From: Rickettsia typhi
Lineage (GTDB): Bacteria; Pseudomonadota; Alphaproteobacteria; Rickettsiales; Deianiraeaceae
NCBI GenBank assembly: GCA_945878495.1
Contig: CAMCTP010000001.1
Coordinates: 1-33,587, forward strand
Reading direction: 5' to 3'
DNA: 33,587 bases
Positions 1 through 8,617 of the stretch are shown here, piece after piece; position 1 is the stretch's first letter, and each line of letters opens with the position of its first letter. The notes below the pieces were generated by a model that was not told where the DNA came from, did not search any database, and was given only the letters and a program-made list of their open reading frames with translations. The position numbers and the translations under genes were made by a program.

Positions 1-696
1 GGATGCGTCATGGAAGGCTCAACAAGCTGGAATTATCGTCCAAATGAATATAAATTTAACAAATCAAAGCCAAAAACAATAGACGTAATAGTTTTCTCAG
101 ACCAAAGATCGAATTACAGAGAAAACAAGCGTGCAAAAAGCCTTATACCTCTTGTAAAAAGCGGTGTTGATATAAATCCAATGCCTGAATTATCGGAATT
201 ATTTTACACAACATCAGAAGATTTGCCAATTGGAGAATGTGATAAACAAATGATTTCGAACAGCTATAAATATTTTAAACCATCGGTCGATTTCGCTTCT
301 GGCCTGGTAAGAGAAGTAAAAGCGGCAAATTACGTCAGCGAATATAGCGTAAATTTTTTATGCAACAGAGCTCAAAGCAAAGCACATTACAGAATTGAAG
401 GAAAAATCCTTGATACCACACTTAAAACGGAATTTTATTCATATGGAGTATCTCTATTTTATCCGCTTGCATGGCTTGCTGGATTGAGCTCGGAAAAATA
501 TAGCATAAATTTAAAGCTTGAATTAAGTCTAATAGATGGTAAATCTAACAAAGCAATATTCTCAAAAATCTATACAGCAAAACCAGTAGAAATTATCAAC
601 ACCATGTACAACATTAAGAGCCTAATGGTTTATGATAAAATGGTTGGCGAAATATACAATGAATTTACCAAGGAAATCAAAGATAAAATAAAGTAA
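1..696 (+). CDS. Probable lipoprotein, N-terminus outside the window
   Basis: I do not recognise the family. The frame is open from the first base. The codons before the first ATG (position 10) read Gly-Cys-Val, so this ATG is probably internal: a Gly-Cys at this point looks like the end of a lipobox, with the signal peptide just off the left edge. The visible product is about 231 residues, polar and Lys/Asn-rich. A mildly hydrophobic stretch near residues 150-165 (FYPLAWLAGL) is too short to call a membrane segment with confidence. The mature protein would be a lipid-anchored periplasmic or outer-membrane protein if the lipobox reading is right. The gene converges on proC, and the two stop codons directly abut at 694-699. 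The lipoprotein assignment is inference; the ORF itself is secure. Confidence 0.6.
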   Translation, partial: GCVMEGSTSWNYRPNEYKFNKSKPKTIDVIVFSDQRSNYRENKRAKSLIPLVKSGVDINPMPELSELFYTTSEDLPIGECDKQMISNSYKYFKPSVDFASGLVREVKAANYVSEYSVNFLCNRAQSKAHYRIEGKILDTTLKTEFYSYGVSLFYPLAWLAGLSSEKYSINLKLELSLIDGKSNKAIFSKIYTAKPVEIINTMYNIKSLMVYDKMVGEIYNEFTKEIKDKIK

Positions 697-1473
697 TTAA
701 TTACTTTTGCCGAACTCTCGAGCCCTAGTCTCCCCCGCTTTCATTCCCGAATCAACTCCATTTTTAAAGTCATCAGACATGGCATCGCACGCTGCCTGAG
801 TGACACCTTTTTTACTGGCAATTTTGGCAATCGATGAATTAAAATCGGTATTTTCGCATAAATCCAACGATGATTTCAGTAAATTTTTAACCACCGCAAT
901 CGACAAATCAGGGGTTAGTTGAAATTTCTCAATAGCAAAATTAGCCAAAATATCAGCCAATAATAAAAAATATGCCGAGCCGGATCCTGTCAAAGGTGTT
1001 ATTCTATCAATATCTGCATCACTATTAACGTCAACCAAGATGTTTCCATTTAGGCCAAATAATTTGCAAAATTCTTTTAATACAACATCGCCGCCATCAA
1101 TCAAAACCAGACTTACTCCTATATTTTTCTCAATACCAAGACTTGGCATAGTTCGCCCCACTTTATCACAGCCAACGCCAAGTTTTTCAGCAATAACGCT
1201 ACATGAAATCATTGCCATGATCGATAAAACTCTTGTATTTTCTCCGCAATATCTACCGATCTCACTGGATATTTTATCGAAATCCTGAGGCTTAATAGCT
1301 AAAATTATTAAGTCAAAATGATCAATACTTTCAACATCACTCAACCGCCTTGCAATTTTAAATTTCTCCGATTCAAACCCCCTATCAACAACGTTTATAT
1401 CGCCATAAGTATCGCTATAAACTTTTAAAAATGCAGAACCCATATTACCGCATCCAATTTGCAAAATTCGCAT
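697..1473 (-). CDS. proC: Pyrroline-5-carboxylate reductase
   Basis: This enzyme reduces 1-pyrroline-5-carboxylate to L-proline with NAD(P)H, the last step of proline synthesis, in the cytoplasm. The N-terminus MRILQIGCGNMGSAFLKVY is a Rossmann dinucleotide-binding motif, with the family-typical GCGNMG glycines at residues 7-12. The C-terminal dimerisation domain carries LTGSGSAYFLLLADIL (about residues 161-176) and GVTQAACDAM, the family signature region. At 258 residues it is near full length (usual about 265-280). The start ATG overlaps the stop of hscB by one base (TAATG on the minus strand), so it is the third gene of a dnaE-hscB-proC operon and is probably translated by re-initiation. 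A proline-synthesis gene is worth noting in a reduced, host-associated genome; no proA or proB is in view. Confidence 0.93.
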   Translation of the reverse strand: MRILQIGCGNMGSAFLKVYSDTYGDINVVDRGFESEKFKIARRLSDVESIDHFDLIILAIKPQDFDKISSEIGRYCGENTRVLSIMAMISCSVIAEKLGVGCDKVGRTMPSLGIEKNIGVSLVLIDGGDVVLKEFCKLFGLNGNILVDVNSDADIDRITPLTGSGSAYFLLLADILANFAIEKFQLTPDLSIAVVKNLLKSSLDLCENTDFNSSIAKIASKKGVTQAACDAMSDDFKNGVDSGMKAGETRAREFGKSN

Positions 1474-1949
1474 TATTTTTTAAAACTGTGTTTTTTTAAA
1501 CCATTAAGATATATCATTTCGAGCAAACAACGGCAAGCATTTTCAAAAGCGTTTTCCGAAAATAATCTAGTGACCTCTATTTTTCGAACCTTATATAGCT
1601 CAGCAACCTCATCAACGACCGCAAAATCATCACCGTGAAATCTATCGCTCAAATCTAGCATTGTAGCTAAAAAATCCTTATTTGGCGTAACATTTTTTCT
1701 CTCCCCATCTAGATAAAAACCATTTAATTCCAGCAATAAAGCTCCTCTCTTAATATCGTCTTTTAAAATCGCATAAGCCTCATTGATTTTGACGCAAAAC
1801 GAAGCCTGTATAAGCATTTCATTACCATTATCCGCAAAATTATCAGGATGATTTCTTGCCATTAAATCAACGTATTCAGATTCTAAAACAGCCGGATCTA
1901 TTGAATATTCCGGTTTATATTTAAATATCTCAAAAGCATTAAATTTCAT
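1473..1949 (-). CDS. hscB: Iron-sulfur cluster co-chaperone HscB (J-domain)
   Basis: HscB recruits the Hsp70 HscA to the scaffold IscU during Fe-S cluster assembly. The J-domain fills roughly the first 75 residues. It starts with the aromatic-rich N-terminus typical of HscB (MKFNAFEIF) and contains the HPD tripeptide as NHPDNF near residue 34. A C-terminal helical domain of about 80 residues, the IscU-binding part in the family, follows (from about MLDLSDRF onward). The length of 158 is a little short of the usual 165-175. It lies between dnaE (4-base ATGA overlap) and proC (1-base overlap), not next to hscA, fdx or iscU as in many proteobacteria. It therefore appears to be co-transcribed with a replication gene. 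No Shine-Dalgarno-like sequence precedes its ATG. Confidence 0.88.
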   Translation of the reverse strand: MKFNAFEIFKYKPEYSIDPAVLESEYVDLMARNHPDNFADNGNEMLIQASFCVKINEAYAILKDDIKRGALLLELNGFYLDGERKNVTPNKDFLATMLDLSDRFHGDDFAVVDEVAELYKVRKIEVTRLFSENAFENACRCLLEMIYLNGLKKHSFKK

Positions 1950-4900
1950 TTTTTTAGCAAATTTAATTTTTTTACATCATACCTTCCGCTTAACGCAATT
2001 TTCATACCATGCAATTTTATTGCCACGGAAATTCCTGAATTATTTTTAACTGAAAGTAGTAATTTTTTCAGACTTTTTAAGCTAATAATGCTATCAACCT
2101 CTATCGTAATATTTTCTAAATTATCGTCAACTTCAGAAACGCAATCAACCTTCGTATCGGGCAAAATCTCGGCAACAATATCTTTTTTCTCCTCAATATT
2201 CTTCACAATTATATTCTCTTCTTTTGGTTTAATGTCAGGTTTTTTTACCACAATTGGCTCAACTCTCACAATGCTTTTGGGCGTATCTAATTCAACAAAT
2301 TTCCTATAATGATCACTTGCTTTAGCGTCATCTTTTTTATCACCAAAAGATTTATTTTTTGCATCGAAATCTATCAATACCAGTCTACTCTCCTCATCTT
2401 CAAGATTTTTAATACCATTTCCTATTAACCTCAAACCAGACTCATCACGAATTGCGCTGACCTCAACGCACACAAGTCTACCCTCTTCAAATAGCTCTTT
2501 GTTCTCAATAATAACGTCCGAATTGAAAAAAGCGATCTCAATGATTCCATCTAAATCCGCTATACTTAAAAAACAGAACCTGCCGCCTTTTTTAAAACGC
2601 TGGATAATTTTTGTTACAACTCCGATTAAAGTGATCGTTGATTTCTTATCTCGCAAACCCTCTAATTCAGATGTTTTGGTAACACTGTTGCTCTTTAAAA
2701 TATTAGGAAATTGTAACAAGGGATGCGATGATAAATAAAAGCCGACATACTCCATTTCATTTCTCAATTTCTCAATCTCCTTATAATCCGATGTCTTTTT
2801 TAGCTCCGGTGCTATAATTTTTACATTATCATCATCGCCGAATAAGCTCATCGAGTTATCATCGGATTTTTCAGCATTTACGGCAAATTTTACAATATCC
2901 TCCACAGAGTCAAACAATTGCTTTCTATTCTTGTGTAAATCATCAAAACAACCAGTCAAAATTAAGCTTTCGAGCTGCTTTTTGTTGCAAATTTTATGCC
3001 CGACTCTTTTTGCAAAATCAAATACATCTGTAAATTTTCCATCTCTATTTCTAATTTCAGCGATCTCCATTGCCGAATTCAATCCAACAGATTTCAACGC
3101 TCCGAGCCCATAAATAATCGATTTTCTATCCCTTGATATACCGAACAAACCACCTGAAATATTTATATTTGGTAAAATAATATTAATACCAAAATTTTGC
3201 CTTGCATCTGTAACGAATTCATTTAATTTATCCGTATTTGCAAGCTCAAGATTCAAATTGGCGACAAAGAATTCAATTGTCGCATTTGCCTTTAAATATG
3301 CAGTTTGATAAGATATTAGGGAATACGCCGCAGCATGAGATTTGTTAAATCCATAGCCGGCAAACTTCTCCACCAAATCAAAAACCTCCGATGCAACTGA
3401 TGCCTCAATATTGTGAGATTTTTTTGCGCCATCGACAAAAATTTCTCTTTGCTGATCCATTTCTGCCTTAATTTTTTTACCCATCGCCCGCCTTAACAGA
3501 TCAGCACCGCCCAAGGTATATCCCGCTAAAACCTTTGCAACCTCCATTACCTGCTCCTGATAAATAATAATACCGAAAGTTTCCGCCAATACTATTTTAA
3601 GCAAATCGTGTGGATAAGATACAACTTCCTGCCCAGTTTTCCGACGGACATAATCCGGTATAAACTCCATTGGACCAGGTCTGTTAAGCGATGTGATTGC
3701 TATCAAATCCTCTATTCTATCGGTTTTAATATTTTCCAGCGTTTGACGTGGAATTGCCGCTTCTAACTGAAAAACTCCTTTTAATTTTGAACTCTGTAAT
3801 AGCTTAAAGGTCTTTGCATCATCTATTTTTATCCTGTCAATATCTATTAAATTATCCGCTTCTTTTGCCAATTTACAAGCCTGATGAATTACCGTCAGGG
3901 TTTTTAACCCAAGAAAGTCGAACTTTAAAAGTCCCATTTTTTCAGCATCCTTCATATTAAATGCTAAAACTGGTATCTCGGAGTTTTCATCTCTCTTGAT
4001 TGGCACTATATCCAATAAATCAACAGCGCCTATAATTATACCGGCAGCATGTGTCGAGGTATGGCGATTTAAACCCTCAAGCTCCATTCCAATTCGTACA
4101 AGATTTTGAACATCGGGATCCTCCTCTATTTCCTGCTGAAGATTTTGATCCATTTGAATCGCTTTCTCAATCGTTATCTGTTCAATCGGTGAAAACGGTA
4201 TCATTTTACATACCGAATCAACATGCCCATATGACATTTGCAGAACCCTACCAACATCTTTTAGTACAGCTTTTGCCTGTAATTTTCCAAAAGTAATAAT
4301 ACTGGCAACTCTGTTAACTCCATATTTTTGCTTGACATATTCTATCACCTCTCCTCTTCTGCTTTGACAAAAATCTATATCAAAATCCGGCATTGAAACT
4401 CTTTCCGGATTTAAAAATCTTTCAAAAAGCAAACCATAGTGAATTGGATCAAGATTTGTTATCTGACATGCCCAAGCAATTATCGAACCAGCTCCCGATC
4501 CACGCCCCGGGCCAACCGGTATATCCTGTAATTTTGCCCAAACAATAAAATCCGATACTATTAAAAAATAACCCGCAAAGCCCATTTTTTCAATAACGGC
4601 AAGCTCAAAATCAAGCCTATCAAAATAAATCTTTTTTTTGTCCTCGTCCTCAATACCAAGATCATCAAGCCTTTTATTTAAACCACTTGTAGCTTGATTT
4701 CTTAATTCTAAATTTTCATCCCCACTGCAAAAAGTCGGCAACATAGGTTTGTTTTCGGTAAGATAAAAATTGCATCTTTTTGCAATATTAACCGTATTTT
4801 CAATTGCTTCAGGTATATCTGAAAACATCTCAATCATCTCCTGTGAAGATTTCAAATAATATTCGCTATTTAATCTAATTCTATTTTTCTCCTGAACATA

Positions 4901-5581
4901 CTGACCACTACCAATACAGGTCAAAACATCATACGCATCAAAGCCTTCTTTTTTTACAAAATGCGGATCATTTGTTGCCACTAGCGGTATATTCATCTTC
5001 ATTGCCAAGCCTATATGAAAATCCTCGACCTCCATTTCACGATCCCTGCCATGTCTTGTTAGCTCAATATAAAACCTATCGCCAAATTTCTCCTTTAATT
5101 TTTCACATAAAATTTCACCGGCAGCTATATCGTTTGCCAAAAAATATCTCGCCAATCCTCCGAGATATCCTCCGCTGATACAAACAATATCAGTCAAGTC
5201 CAAGGTATCAAGATCTTTGGTTGTAATGTACGTTTCTTCATTTTGACCTTTTTGACCGGCAAAATCCGCTCTATAAAGCATTTTTAATAAATTCCTGTAT
5301 CCAATCTCACTCATCGCCAAAAATCCAATATGTGGAAGCTTTTGATCGTTATCCGACAACCACCTCTCATTATCGACAAATGCCATATTCAATCCTATTA
5401 ACGGCTTACTTTTTACATCCTTTATTTTCGAGGAAAATTCCAAAGCACCTGACATAGAATAATCATCTATCATGGCAATCGCCGGCATTTTATCGTCAAT
5501 GCATAACTTCTTTAAATTCGCAATCGTAATTGTACCGTTTAAAATAGAAAATTCAGTTTTACAGCGTATATGAACAAACAT
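1946..5581 (-). CDS. dnaE: DNA polymerase III alpha subunit
   Basis: This is the catalytic subunit of the replicative DNA polymerase. The order is an N-terminal PHP domain, the C-family polymerase core with PGRGSGAGS and PDFDIDF (two catalytic Asp, about residues 397-402), a third Asp in KFDFLGLKTL near residue 555, then helix-hairpin-helix and OB-fold regions. I place the start at the ATG giving MFVHIRCKTEF, because the only longer option is a TTG three codons upstream. The PHP metal-ligand motifs are degraded (CKTEFS and IDDYS where active PHP domains have H-S-x-Y-S and TDHG), so proofreading must come from a separate exonuclease, as in E. coli. The region after the OB fold is charged and low in complexity, then ends in a short ordered segment. 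It is the first gene of dnaE-hscB-proC. Confidence 0.96.
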   Translation of the reverse strand: MFVHIRCKTEFSILNGTITIANLKKLCIDDKMPAIAMIDDYSMSGALEFSSKIKDVKSKPLIGLNMAFVDNERWLSDNDQKLPHIGFLAMSEIGYRNLLKMLYRADFAGQKGQNEETYITTKDLDTLDLTDIVCISGGYLGGLARYFLANDIAAGEILCEKLKEKFGDRFYIELTRHGRDREMEVEDFHIGLAMKMNIPLVATNDPHFVKKEGFDAYDVLTCIGSGQYVQEKNRIRLNSEYYLKSSQEMIEMFSDIPEAIENTVNIAKRCNFYLTENKPMLPTFCSGDENLELRNQATSGLNKRLDDLGIEDEDKKKIYFDRLDFELAVIEKMGFAGYFLIVSDFIVWAKLQDIPVGPGRGSGAGSIIAWACQITNLDPIHYGLLFERFLNPERVSMPDFDIDFCQSRRGEVIEYVKQKYGVNRVASIITFGKLQAKAVLKDVGRVLQMSYGHVDSVCKMIPFSPIEQITIEKAIQMDQNLQQEIEEDPDVQNLVRIGMELEGLNRHTSTHAAGIIIGAVDLLDIVPIKRDENSEIPVLAFNMKDAEKMGLLKFDFLGLKTLTVIHQACKLAKEADNLIDIDRIKIDDAKTFKLLQSSKLKGVFQLEAAIPRQTLENIKTDRIEDLIAITSLNRPGPMEFIPDYVRRKTGQEVVSYPHDLLKIVLAETFGIIIYQEQVMEVAKVLAGYTLGGADLLRRAMGKKIKAEMDQQREIFVDGAKKSHNIEASVASEVFDLVEKFAGYGFNKSHAAAYSLISYQTAYLKANATIEFFVANLNLELANTDKLNEFVTDARQNFGINIILPNINISGGLFGISRDRKSIIYGLGALKSVGLNSAMEIAEIRNRDGKFTDVFDFAKRVGHKICNKKQLESLILTGCFDDLHKNRKQLFDSVEDIVKFAVNAEKSDDNSMSLFGDDDNVKIIAPELKKTSDYKEIEKLRNEMEYVGFYLSSHPLLQFPNILKSNSVTKTSELEGLRDKKSTITLIGVVTKIIQRFKKGGRFCFLSIADLDGIIEIAFFNSDVIIENKELFEEGRLVCVEVSAIRDESGLRLIGNGIKNLEDEESRLVLIDFDAKNKSFGDKKDDAKASDHYRKFVELDTPKSIVRVEPIVVKKPDIKPKEENIIVKNIEEKKDIVAEILPDTKVDCVSEVDDNLENITIEVDSIISLKSLKKLLLSVKNNSGISVAIKLHGMKIALSGRYDVKKLNLLKK

Positions 5582-5599
5582 TGCAGTCAAGTTTTCAAA

Positions 5600-5628
5600 A
5601 CCCTACATTTCTCAAATTAATATGTCAA
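5600..5628 (-). promoter_or_regulatory. Candidate dnaE promoter
   Basis: A perfect minus-strand -35 box TTGACA (5623-5628) is followed after 17 bp by TAGGGT (5600-5605), a weak -10 box. Transcription would begin near 5593, giving a leader of about 12 nt before the ATG at 5581. The -35 match is strong and the -10 match is poor (3 of 6). Confidence 0.35.
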
Positions 5629-5745
5629 GAACTCTTTTGTTGATTTTTAAAAATAATAGAGATATTTAGTGTACAAATTTAAATTCACTATATATTAAAC
5701 CTACAAACAAAAAATGCAAATGTAAAAATAAAATCACCGTTTTGA

Positions 5746-6372
5746 ATTTCATTCACAATTTTATGGTTCGCCTTTAATTACGATATTATTTTTCATTTAT
5801 TCGGCAATTATGAAGCAATAGAAAAAATTGGAAAATATTATTGCGAAAATGATAAATCTATAATAACTCCAGCTGGTTGCCTTAAAACGGCTTCCGCTAT
5901 ATCTATGGCGTCAATAAATAAAAGATTTCTTTTTCCGTTGATCGGTGTAATATTTACATCTTTGGTTAGCGTGCTTCTCTCTATTTTTACGACCAGGCTT
6001 AAAAGTGAAGAAAATTCGCTTATCGCAGAAGATTGGAAGTGGATAAAACGAAATTTGAAAACAATAATAGATATTAAAAATCACGATATTGACCAGCTAA
6101 ACAGTATCTTAATAAACAATCAAAACCCAGATCTAAGCAAAAAACTACTTCAATATATTGAAGAAAGAGATGAATATGTGGAAAAATTAACGAATCGTAT
6201 TGAGCTTGAGCTTAAATCGGAACTAAAAAACATCGAGAAATTTAAAAACTTAAAGATCTAAACAAAAAATTACTTCAATATATCGAGGAAAGAGATGAAT
6301 ATATATCAAAATTACGAAACAAGACTGAGCTTGAAGCGAAGTCATCTCTGGCAAAGTCTTTAAAGAAAAAAT
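5746..6372 (+). pseudogene. Frameshifted remnant of a membrane/coiled-coil protein with an internal duplication
   Basis: The frame is open from 5746 (stop at 5743-5745), but its first ATG is only at 5905. The translated sequence ahead of that ATG (FNYDIIFHLFGNYEAIEKIG) looks like ordinary protein, so the N-terminus is probably lost. From 5905 there is one membrane helix (about FLFPLIGVIFTSLVSVLLSI) and then a Lys/Glu-rich coiled coil that stops at 6261. Sequence from 6255 repeats that from 6130: PDLSKKLLQYIEERDEY against KDLNKKLLQYIEERDEY. The second copy is in another frame and runs to a stop at 6370-6372. The offset of 125 bp is not a multiple of three, and several differences are synonymous, so the copy evolved as coding sequence before a one-base shift near 6243-6261. 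The family is not recognised. Confidence 0.55.
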
Positions 6373-6378
6373 AAAATC

Positions 6379-6723
6379 GCGTGCCCTATAAGCCGAGTTC
6401 TGTCAGTTTTTGCAAACTGCTTAACCATTTATCTTGTCAAGATATCGCTATCTTGAACCAGCACCCTACCCGATCGCAACCAAAAGACAGGCATATGCGA
6501 CCCTATTTGGGCTTGCCTTAAACGGGGTTTTCAATGCCATCGACATTGCTGCCGATGCGGTAGTCTCTTACACCACCTTTTCACCCTTACATGCCTAAAC
6601 ATGCGGTACACTTTCTGTTGCACTATCCATACAGCTCTCACTGTTGCAGAATTTCTCTGCCGTTTTGTCTTTATAAGGCTCGGACTTTCCTCTGAAAAAA
6701 TTTCAGCGATTAAGCGGACACGC
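6379..6723 (-). ncRNA. rnpB: RNase P RNA (type A)
   Basis: This is the catalytic RNA of ribonuclease P, which matures tRNA 5' ends. On the minus strand it contains the conserved GAGGAAAGTCCGAGC near the 5' end and ACAGAACTCGGCTTATAG near the 3' end, the two strands of the universal core. The ends were set from helix P1: GCGTGTCC at the 5' end pairs with GGGCACGC at the 3' end. The length of about 345 nt is normal for alphaproteobacterial type A. The 5' end agrees with a well-placed promoter (6729-6756). The 3' side runs into a T-rich stretch (GATTTTATTTTTTC) that may help terminate transcription. Confidence 0.95.
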
Positions 6724-6728
6724 AGGGA

Positions 6729-6756
6729 AAAATATAATGCAAAAAATACTTGTCAA
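6729..6756 (-). promoter_or_regulatory. rnpB promoter
   Basis: On the minus strand TTGACA (6751-6756) is separated by 16 bp from TATTTT (6729-6734). The predicted transcription start, about 6722, coincides with the first base of RNase P helix P1, which supports both calls. Confidence 0.65.
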
Positions 6757-6883
6757 TTAAAATTTATATACATGCTTATTGCATCCAAAGAGAGCCTCTC
6801 TTGACTTTTAAAATTATTCCATAGAATAAAATAATCATATTGTAAAAATCTTCAGCAATATTTTTACAGAAGTCTTCTCACTA

Positions 6884-7771
6884 TTGCTTCCAGCGATAAA
6901 AAAAGATAAAAAATCCACACTTGGTATATTCGTAATAATACTGGTATTTATAATTCTGATCGCTATTTACAAAGTTGCTTGGAACTATATTGGAAAGATA
7001 TTTTACGATGCCTTGGCCATTAAAGATGCCATAAAAATAATACAACTACTTCTAATATCTCTATTTGTTGCAATTCTTCATAGCGTAATACTAAGCGAAA
7101 AAGATTATCTCAAAAAAAAGCTATTTATTAAATTCAGAGAACTATTATACGATTATTATGGCGTAAAAGCATTAAAAAATCCATCGTGCTCAGTAACATG
7201 CCAACGAATGAGTCAAGACCTTCATCAGCTCGCAAGAATCTCAATCAATACACTGCTAACATTTATATTAGCCGCAATCACATTACCATCATTCATCGTT
7301 GTTTTGTTCAAAATTACAAATTTTTGGATATCAGCCCTGTGTTTTATTTATGCAATAGTTGGAACTTATATAGCGAAAAAATTAGGCAAACCAATCGCCG
7401 ATCTAGACTACGAACAGGAATCGCTTGAGGGTGAATTAAGGAAAGATTTAATTCAAACAATAGACCAAAATTTAAACAAACTGCCACCATTAAACAGAGT
7501 TATTGATAACTACCACGCTATTATGCGAAAAGAAAAAATTCTGAGTTATTTTCAAAACATATACCAAGAATTATCAATCACTTTTTTGCACATCATACTT
7601 CTTCCAATCTACATTACAACGTCCATGACGCTTGGAACTTTTCACCAATCTGTGGCCGCATTTAAAAAAGTTCTTGGATCAATTAGCTTTTTTGTTTATC
7701 AAAGAGAAGGAATAGTTGAAATTATGGCAACTGTCAAAAGAGTCAAGGAGCTCGGCAGTGCTTCAAAATAA
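6884..7771 (+). CDS. SbmA/BacA-like membrane transporter (copy 1)
   Basis: It resembles the SbmA/BacA family, proton-driven inner-membrane importers of peptides and antimicrobial compounds related to ABC-transporter membrane domains; there is no ATP-binding domain here. Visible membrane segments lie near residues 12-35, 50-68, 122-142 and 146-165, with a further one around 228-248. The family-like motifs are CQRMSQDL (compare QRVQEDTMRF in SbmA), a GKPIADLDYEQESLEGELRK block (compare the SbmA block ending NQRVEAAYRKEL) and MTLGTFHQSVAAFKKV (compare ITLGLMTQITNVFGQV). At 295 residues it lacks the first helices of the 406-residue E. coli protein. The start is uncertain: a TTG at 6884, or an ATT at 6839 that adds 15 residues. 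Its end overlaps convergent prmC by 29 bp. A paralogue begins at 32799. The substrate is unknown. Confidence 0.72.
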   Translation: MLPAIKKDKKSTLGIFVIILVFIILIAIYKVAWNYIGKIFYDALAIKDAIKIIQLLLISLFVAILHSVILSEKDYLKKKLFIKFRELLYDYYGVKALKNPSCSVTCQRMSQDLHQLARISINTLLTFILAAITLPSFIVVLFKITNFWISALCFIYAIVGTYIAKKLGKPIADLDYEQESLEGELRKDLIQTIDQNLNKLPPLNRVIDNYHAIMRKEKILSYFQNIYQELSITFLHIILLPIYITTSMTLGTFHQSVAAFKKVLGSISFFVYQREGIVEIMATVKRVKELGSASK

Positions 7772-8615
7772 ATCCTCGATCCCTATTTCCCAAATCTTTA
7801 ATCAACTCCAGTTCAAAATTATCTTGAAAAATTAATCGAACATCATCAGCCTGATCCCATCCAAACTCAATTGCCGCAAAGCCATTCTGGGTTAAATTAC
7901 GTTGTAAAATATCGTTCAATTTTGTGTAAAAAATTAAGCCGTCATGACCACCATCTAGTGCGAGCCTAGGCTCAAAATCCTTTACCTGATAATCCAAATC
8001 TTCGATATCTAAAGATCTGATGTACGGTGGATTTGAAATAATAATATCAAATTTTTCATCAACAAAATCCTCCAAAAGTAGATCATGATTATTAAATTTA
8101 CAACAATCTAAAACTTCATGAAAATCTGCATTTTTCTTCGACATATCTAATGCAACTTCTGAGATATCAAATAGTGATAACTCAAATTTAATATTGTTTT
8201 TTAAATTTTGCAATTCACGAACTATTGTAATACCAAGACATCCGGATCCTGAACAAAAATCAGCAATTTTTATCACCCCATCGAACGGTACATTGCGGCA
8301 TCTTGATATCAATTTTTCAACAACCCACTCCGAATCAAATCTTGGAATTAAACATGACCTATTAAGGGAAAATTTTCGTCCGTAAAAATAAGAATATCCC
8401 AAAATATACGATAATGGCTCACAAGATAAAACTCTTTTGTTAGTAATTTCTAGAGCCAATTTGTATACCGCTAAATCAAGCTCAGCATCAAACGAAATAC
8501 CGCCATAGCTAGTTTCTTGAAGGTGAGAAATAATCATCTTCGATTCACTGTTAGACTCTGGCGTAATATTTGAAAGTATGCTAGAAATCTCCTTATAAAG
8601 ATCTCCAGCCTTCAC
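7743..8615 (-). CDS. prmC: Peptide chain release factor N5-glutamine methyltransferase
   Basis: PrmC (HemK) methylates the Gln of the GGQ motif in release factors RF1 and RF2, using S-adenosylmethionine. The N-terminal helical substrate-binding domain spans about residues 1-90. The class I methyltransferase domain has ADFCSGSGCLGITI (SAM-binding motif I, about 119-132) and the catalytic NPPYI loop near 194-198, which is diagnostic for the N5-glutamine methyltransferase family. The length of 290 is typical. The start is GTG, two bases after the stop of ndk, so the pair is likely co-transcribed. No Shine-Dalgarno-like sequence precedes the start. Its end overlaps the convergent SbmA/BacA-like gene. 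Confidence 0.93.
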   Translation of the reverse strand: MKAGDLYKEISSILSNITPESNSESKMIISHLQETSYGGISFDAELDLAVYKLALEITNKRVLSCEPLSYILGYSYFYGRKFSLNRSCLIPRFDSEWVVEKLISRCRNVPFDGVIKIADFCSGSGCLGITIVRELQNLKNNIKFELSLFDISEVALDMSKKNADFHEVLDCCKFNNHDLLLEDFVDEKFDIIISNPPYIRSLDIEDLDYQVKDFEPRLALDGGHDGLIFYTKLNDILQRNLTQNGFAAIEFGWDQADDVRLIFQDNFELELIKDLGNRDRGFILKHCRAP

Positions 8616-8617
8616 GA

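Noticed and set aside
6241..6261. Programmed -1 frameshift site in the coiled-coil ORF
   Set aside because: The tract TTTAAAAACTTAAAG does not give a canonical X-XXY-YYZ heptamer in the reading frame, and I see no strong downstream hairpin.
6601..6804. Plus-strand ORF of 67 codons
   Set aside because: It lies across rnpB on the opposite strand, and its sequence is explained by the conserved RNase P RNA.
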